Positions 5,893 through 6,301 of a stretch of DNA of 6,301 bases are shown piece after piece (the stretch's first letter is position 1; each line of letters begins with the position of its first letter). The notes beneath the pieces were generated by a model. The model was not told the DNA's origin. It made no database searches and worked only from the letters and a program-made list of their open reading frames with translations. Source of the stretch: an uncultured Lachnospiraceae bacterium (GTDB lineage: Bacteria; Bacillota; Clostridia; Lachnospirales; Lachnospiraceae); assembly GCA_934320845.1 (NCBI GenBank), contig CAKRFU010000050.1, positions 1-6,301 of the forward strand, in the 5' to 3' direction. The translations under genes and the position numbers were made by a program.

Positions 5893-5955
5893 AGTCTTCG
5901 CTGTCGCACAGGAGACGACTGGAAAGTGAGAGCTCGTGCAGATGGCAAAGACTAT
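5891..5955 (+). other. Imperfect inverted repeat around the P1 start region
   Basis: ATAGTCTT (5891-5898) is complementary to AAGACTAT (5948-5955). Inside it GC (5900-5901) matches GC (5945-5946), GCAC (5906-5909) matches GTGC (5936-5939), and a short GAG/CTC pairing lies further in. Transcripts starting at 5900 would lack the outer left arm, so the full fold forms only in read-through RNA or as a DNA feature. It could switch structure with transcript origin, but that is inference. Confidence 0.45.
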
Positions 5956-5984
5956 GTTTATTATATGTTCAATTAAATTAAAAG

Positions 5985-6040
5985 AAAAAAGTTCTTGACA
6001 TGAAGTTGAGTATATGATAATATTTAATACGTTGTCGCAA
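5985..6040 (+). promoter_or_regulatory. Tandem promoter P2 of a probable rRNA operon
   Basis: AAAAAAGTTCTTGACA (5985-6000) contains a perfect -35 at 5995-6000, then 17 bases and TAATAT (6018-6023). A GTTGTCGCAA box at 6031-6040 begins seven bases after the -10, as in P1 and P3. The 16-base upstream block is repeated exactly in P3 and P4. Confidence 0.85.
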
Positions 6041-6065
6041 TCGAGAGATTAGATAACAAAAAAGC

Positions 6066-6098
6066 TATTTCAGTTTTGCTTTAAAGCAAAATGAAATA
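6066..6098. repeat. Near-perfect palindrome between P2 and P3
   Basis: TATTTCA (6066-6072) pairs with TGAAATA (6092-6098), and after one bulged G, TTTTGCTTT (6074-6082) pairs with AAAGCAAAA (6083-6091). The stem has 16 pairs with practically no loop. On the - strand it is followed by TTTTTT, like a terminator for leftward transcription. On the + strand it precedes the A-tract of P3. It may form a cruciform in negatively supercoiled DNA or an RNA hairpin in P1/P2 transcripts. Confidence 0.7.
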
Positions 6099-6153
6099 AA
6101 AAAGTTCTTGACAATGTCGAAAAGATGTTGTAAGATAGATATTGCTGTCGCAC
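6094..6153 (+). promoter_or_regulatory. Tandem promoter P3 of a probable rRNA operon
   Basis: An A-tract leads into TTGACA (6108-6113), then 17 bases and TAAGAT (6131-6136). GCTGTCGCAC (6144-6153) starts seven bases after the -10. Bases 6094-6114 are identical to 6262-6282 before P4, showing that the promoter units arose by duplication. Confidence 0.85.
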
Positions 6154-6232
6154 AAAGCGATGAGAGAACAAAGCTTGAAAGTAAAGGTTTTCTTATTAGA
6201 TGCGAAAGTGGGAAATCTTAAGGGTTTCCAAG

Positions 6233-6264
6233 TTTTATTTTTTGAAAAACTTCAAAAAATAAAA
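6233..6264. repeat. Perfect 14-bp inverted repeat between P3 and P4
   Basis: Bases 6233-6246 (TTTTATTTTTTGAA) are the exact reverse complement of 6251-6264 around an AAAC loop. It occupies the same place before P4 that the palindrome 6066-6098 occupies before P3. All-A/T stems of this kind melt or extrude easily, so a supercoil-responsive role is conceivable. A smaller GGAAA/TTTCC hairpin lies just upstream (about 6211-6229). Confidence 0.7.
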
Positions 6265-6301
6265 TAAAAAAGTTCTTGACAAGCTGAAACGAAAGTGATA
6301 A
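6262..6301 (+). promoter_or_regulatory. Tandem promoter P4 of a probable rRNA operon, cut by the window end
   Basis: The repeated A-tract and GTTC lead into TTGACA (6276-6281). Exactly 17 bases later the window ends in TAA (6299-6301), which fits the first half of a TAATAT-like -10. The gene it serves is not in the window; a 16S rRNA gene is the expectation from the array's design. Confidence 0.75.

Noticed and set aside
5985..6282. Repeated GTTCTTGACA blocks as a CRISPR-like or other repeat array
   Set aside because: The repeat units are promoter elements with a fixed 17-base spacer to a -10, the intervals are unequal (113 to 168 bases), and no cas genes are present.
5750..6301. tRNA or 16S rRNA gene start inside the window
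   Set aside because: No cloverleaf, T-loop GTTCRA-type motif or conserved 16S 5' sequence is seen; only promoter and leader elements are present.

Overview
The window looks like a chromosomal segment of a low-GC Gram-positive bacterium, probably a Clostridia member and plausibly Lachnospiraceae. The reasons are AT-rich spacers, strong AGGAGG-type ribosome binding sites, an RpoC with a Lys/Glu-rich tail, and TTGACA/TATAAT-type promoters. The taxon is inferred from general appearance, not from a marker gene.

Layout, all genes on the + strand. (1) 1-930 is the 3' end of rpoC, closed by a strong intrinsic terminator (968-1020). (2) 1021-1885 is a decayed stretch. It holds a 49-codon ORF (1114-1263) that may be a remnant, a hairpin (1310-1344), a flavodoxin gene cut off after about 90 codons (1421-1693), and a second intrinsic terminator (1796-1834). 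(3) 1836-4319 is a two-gene cassette behind its own extended -10 promoter. It encodes a 523-aa ABC/AAA-type ATPase and a 280-aa HNH endonuclease whose start overlaps the ATPase stop. This is the gene arrangement of Septu (PtuA/PtuB) anti-phage systems, here with an ATPase carrying a long N-terminal region before Walker A. (4) 4445-4786 is a short gene that looks like the N-terminal part of a larger cysteine/histidine-containing hypothetical family, truncated. A small inverted-repeat-rich segment follows (4790-4893), then a hairpin (4902-4940). (5) 4976-5749 is a complete gene for a fused carboxymuconolactone decarboxylase-like plus cupin protein. (6) 5750-6301 has no gene. It holds a tandem array of at least four strong sigma-A-type promoters with A-tracts upstream. 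Three have a conserved G(C/T)TGTCGCA box at the predicted transcription start. This is the architecture expected upstream of a ribosomal RNA (or other stable RNA) operon lying beyond the right edge.

Taken together, two highly expressed housekeeping loci (rpoC and a probable rRNA operon) bracket a variable region. That region carries one intact defense-like cassette, one intact metabolic/redox-type gene and two or three broken genes, a pattern typical of an insertion and decay hot spot. The ATPase and HNH proteins probably act as one complex: the ATPase as sensor/regulator and the HNH protein as nucleic-acid-cutting effector. The other genes have no evident functional link to them.
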